From positions 1-64,000 of the forward strand of contig NZ_ACDZ02000008.1 of the NCBI RefSeq assembly GCF_000173915.1: 64,000 nucleotides of DNA. The letters are read 5' to 3'. The notes under the pieces were generated by a model. It saw only the letters and a program-made list of their open reading frames with translations, did no database searches and was not told where the DNA came from. The translations under genes were made by a program, and so were the position numbers. The DNA is from Gemella haemolysans ATCC 10379. GTDB taxonomy: Bacteria > Bacillota > Bacilli > Staphylococcales > Gemellaceae. Positions 63,257 to 64,000 of the stretch are shown one piece after another. How positions within the stretch are numbered: position 1 is the stretch's first letter; each line of letters opens with the position of its first letter.

Positions 63257-63269
63257 ATTTATATATATA

Positions 63270-64000
63270 TTATATTCTATCCCTCGTGAAATATTCATAC
63301 ATATCTTCACGAATTGGTGTCTGTATTTTGTAAAAGAACTGAATTACAGTATCTCCGCTTCTTTCTCTAGCTACCAGCTTAGGCTCTCCTGTCGTCTTCA
63401 TCTCACCTAGGAAATAAAATATTCGTGCTCCATCTTTATCATCTTTATTTTTCCTCATAAATAGATAGATTTTTGTTTCATCATTATAAAAATAGTCGCA
63501 CTCTTTCGATTCTAAATTCCTTCTCGGCTTTGACATCGAAGTAAATCCATTATCCGGTAAAAATCCATGTGTATAATCTCGGTTAAATGAATTTTCATCA
63601 ATATCATAATTAATAAACACTGGCAAAGTCTTTGTTCTTTCATCATACTTATAGCCACCTATAGCTAGTGGCACGTAGTTTATGCCCCATGAGAATAATT
63701 TACAAATATCTTCGAAACTATATTTCTCATACAATACAAAATTAGTATCTTTGTATAAATTATCTTTGTAATATTTATTATATCTGTAAATTCCATATTC
63801 TACCAAATCTTGTAACAATTCCCTAAAAATCTCTGATTGTAGCTGTTCTTCAAATTCTTTAGACATTTTTATCTCGGCAACATTCTCTTCAATAAATATA
63901 CAATCATGAAACTTCTTCTTAGTGACACTACTAGTTACGAAATTATTAGTAAGTATCTTTCTACTAACATCCAACTCATAATCTGCAATAAATTTATTAT
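63270..64000 (-). CDS. DUF3427 helicase, C-terminal part only
   Basis: The reading frame ends at 63270 and stays open to the right edge of the window, so only the last ~243 residues are seen. The ATG-less TTG at 63974 is not a convincing start. The fragment matches DUF3427: YGIYRYNKYYKDNLYKDTNF, VLYEKYSFEDICKLFSWGIN, GYKYDERTKTLPVFINYDID, then LFMRKNKDDKDGARIFYFLG. This domain ends large DEAD/DEAH helicases, which often carry a PLD-type nuclease at the N-terminus. Their role, perhaps repair or defence, is not settled. Confidence 0.8.
   Translation of the reverse strand, partial: NKFIADYELDVSRKILTNNFVTSSVTKKKFHDCIFIEENVAEIKMSKEFEEQLQSEIFRELLQDLVEYGIYRYNKYYKDNLYKDTNFVLYEKYSFEDICKLFSWGINYVPLAIGGYKYDERTKTLPVFINYDIDENSFNRDYTHGFLPDNGFTSMSKPRRNLESKECDYFYNDETKIYLFMRKNKDDKDGARIFYFLGEMKTTGEPKLVARERSGDTVIQFFYKIQTPIREDMYEYFTRDRI

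Overview
This looks like about 64 kb of chromosome from a low-GC Gram-positive coccus of the Bacilli. The best guess is Gemella or a close relative. The reasons are the very high A+T content, Bacillus-type gene clusters (yybS-gdpP-rplI-dnaB, comFA-comFC-hpf, rpsF-ssb-rpsR), the variant YGIRK surface-protein signal and three very large cell-wall-anchored proteins. The genus is inferred from recall of gene content, not from a search. No rRNA, tRNA, CRISPR array, prophage or intact transposase was seen.

Left part (1-11.6 kb): an ABC-2 transporter operon with an AraC-type regulator; 5-formyltetrahydrofolate cyclo-ligase with a methyltransferase; a UPF0223 protein and an orphan, degenerate OmpR-type response regulator; a VanZ-like protein that appears to start at ATT; a DUF1904 protein; a heterodimeric multidrug ABC exporter; and an RNase H with a viroplasmin-like N-terminus. 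Next (12-28 kb) come a 2078-residue surface protein, murC with a DUF948 gene, a LytTR regulator/DUF3021 membrane protein pair behind a duplicated promoter, mscL, and a second surface protein of about 1705 residues.

Middle (28-43 kb): D-lactate dehydrogenase, two HAD phosphatases, DegV, a copZ/copA copper-export pair behind a near-ideal CopY-type operator, and a long leftward operon yybS-gdpP-rplI-dnaB-(N/Q-rich repeat membrane protein)-sppA-RDD. Right part (43-64 kb): a 2200-residue collagen-like surface protein; a D,D/L,D-carboxypeptidase with a second N/Q-rich membrane protein; a major facilitator; comFA-comFC; hpf; a DJ-1/PfpI protein; an iron-containing alcohol dehydrogenase; an HD-domain phosphohydrolase; rpsF-ssb-rpsR; another major facilitator; and the C-terminal part of a DUF3427 helicase cut by the window edge.

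The three surface proteins take up roughly 28% of the window. All share a C-terminal PEF(N/K)GG stalk motif, and all end in LAxTG rather than LPxTG, so one sortase probably anchors them. Other notable structure includes two copies of a ~173-bp multi-hairpin MITE-like element with shorter relatives, three tandem palindromes upstream of murC, a 120-bp tandem duplication carrying LytTR-type sites, and two paralogous membrane proteins whose cytoplasmic ends are Asn/Gln/Tyr repeats.
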